A program made the position numbers and the translations under genes. Shown here piece after piece: positions 63,872 through 64,000 of a stretch of DNA of 64,000 bases. The DNA comes from Paraferrimonas haliotis (GTDB lineage Bacteria > Pseudomonadota > Gammaproteobacteria > Enterobacterales > Shewanellaceae). Numbering within the stretch: position 1 is the stretch's first letter; every line of letters starts with the position of its first letter. Under the pieces are notes generated by a model. That model searched no databases, had not been told where the DNA came from, and saw only the letters and a list, made by a program, of their open reading frames with translations. Location of the stretch: the NCBI RefSeq assembly GCF_002282895.1, contig NZ_NRRB01000003.1, positions 434,001 to 498,000 of the forward strand. Direction: 5' to 3'.

Positions 63872-64000
63872 ATGAACCCGCGTCAGTTCCAACAAGGGCC
63901 GATCCGCCCGCCTTCAGAGGCCGACAGCTTGTTGATCCGCACCACCCAAGGCTGCCCATGGAATAGATGCAGCTTCTGCACCTTGTTCGAAGGAATGAAC
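63872..64000 (+). CDS. Radical SAM protein (partial, C-terminus off window)
   Basis: Starts at ATG 63872 and runs off the edge; 43 residues are visible. The motif CPWNRCSFC (Cys30, Cys35, Cys38) is a CX4CX2C iron-sulfur site of the [13 protein letters not shown] type seen in one radical SAM subgroup. Divergent from LysR. Substrate unknown. Confidence 0.82.
   Translation, partial: MNPRQFQQGPIRPPSEADSLLIRTTQGCPWNRCSFCTLFEGMN

Larger units (their letters stand above)
38930..64000. mobile_element. SXT/R391-family integrative conjugative element, right-hand part
   Basis: From prfC outward the order setR, croS-like, replication-like genes, lytic transglycosylase, setD, setC, eex-like, traG, traH, traF, s073-like, primase-like, radC, VWA protein, cobS-like, exo, bet, ssb, s063-like matches the conserved SXT/R391 backbone as I know it. 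The element extends beyond the window; the integrase, relaxase and most mating-pair genes would lie to the right. The gaps at the known hotspots HS5 (eex-traG) and HS3 (s073-traF) are empty, and HS4 (next to s063) carries cargo. Confidence 0.9.

Overview
The window joins two pieces of a marine, agar-degrading gammaproteobacterium (Alteromonadales-like, with Shewanella/Vibrio-style housekeeping order). Positions 1 to about 38.9 kb are chromosome. About 38.9 to 64 kb is the right-hand part of an SXT/R391-family integrative conjugative element (ICE) inserted at the 5' end of prfC; the element runs off the right edge, so its integrase end is not seen. The family call rests on gene content and order plus sequence recognition from memory (SetR, CroS-like, SetD/SetC, Eex-like, TraG/TraH/TraF, s073-like gene, RadC, CobS-like, Exo, Bet, Ssb, s063-like gene); no database search was run.

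1-17.2 kb: agar/porphyran-type utilisation locus. Two FAD-dependent halogenases, a large TonB receptor, a GH50 agarase lipoprotein, a FadR-type GntR regulator, a GH86 agarase/porphyranase lipoprotein, an MFS transporter, a TPR-sulfotransferase and a second TonB receptor. The 10-bp palindrome TTGTTAACAA recurs in the promoter gaps and is a good candidate operator for the GntR protein. 17.3-23.0 kb: a C-N hydrolase, a MocR-type regulator with an unusual C-terminal extension, and GABA aminotransferase and succinate-semialdehyde dehydrogenase genes. A second shared promoter motif suggests that MocR controls this set.

23.3-39 kb: housekeeping genes: lipoprotein, 4.5S RNA, ComEA-like protein, galU, galE, an orphan napF, bactofilin, radA, serB, smp, deoD-deoB-deoA-deoC, nupC, tatD-like, a 49-residue DUF5363-like gene and prfC.

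39-61.8 kb: ICE backbone. The SetR/Cro switch with four candidate operators faces the replication-like, lytic transglycosylase, setD-setC and eex genes on the + strand. On the - strand lie a DNA-processing block (60.8 to 50.5 kb) and then the s073-like gene, traF, traH and traG. Nine genes of the DNA-processing block each have the same kind of leader: a GC-rich hairpin followed by a second hairpin that pairs with the Shine-Dalgarno sequence. This repeated, structured leader family is the most striking feature of the window and may correspond to the described radC RNA motif.

61.8-64 kb: variable cargo at the position of the known SXT/R391 hotspot 4, beside the s063-like gene: an antibiotic-biosynthesis-monooxygenase-fold protein, a LysR regulator and a divergent radical SAM gene cut by the window edge, with apparently higher GC than the backbone.
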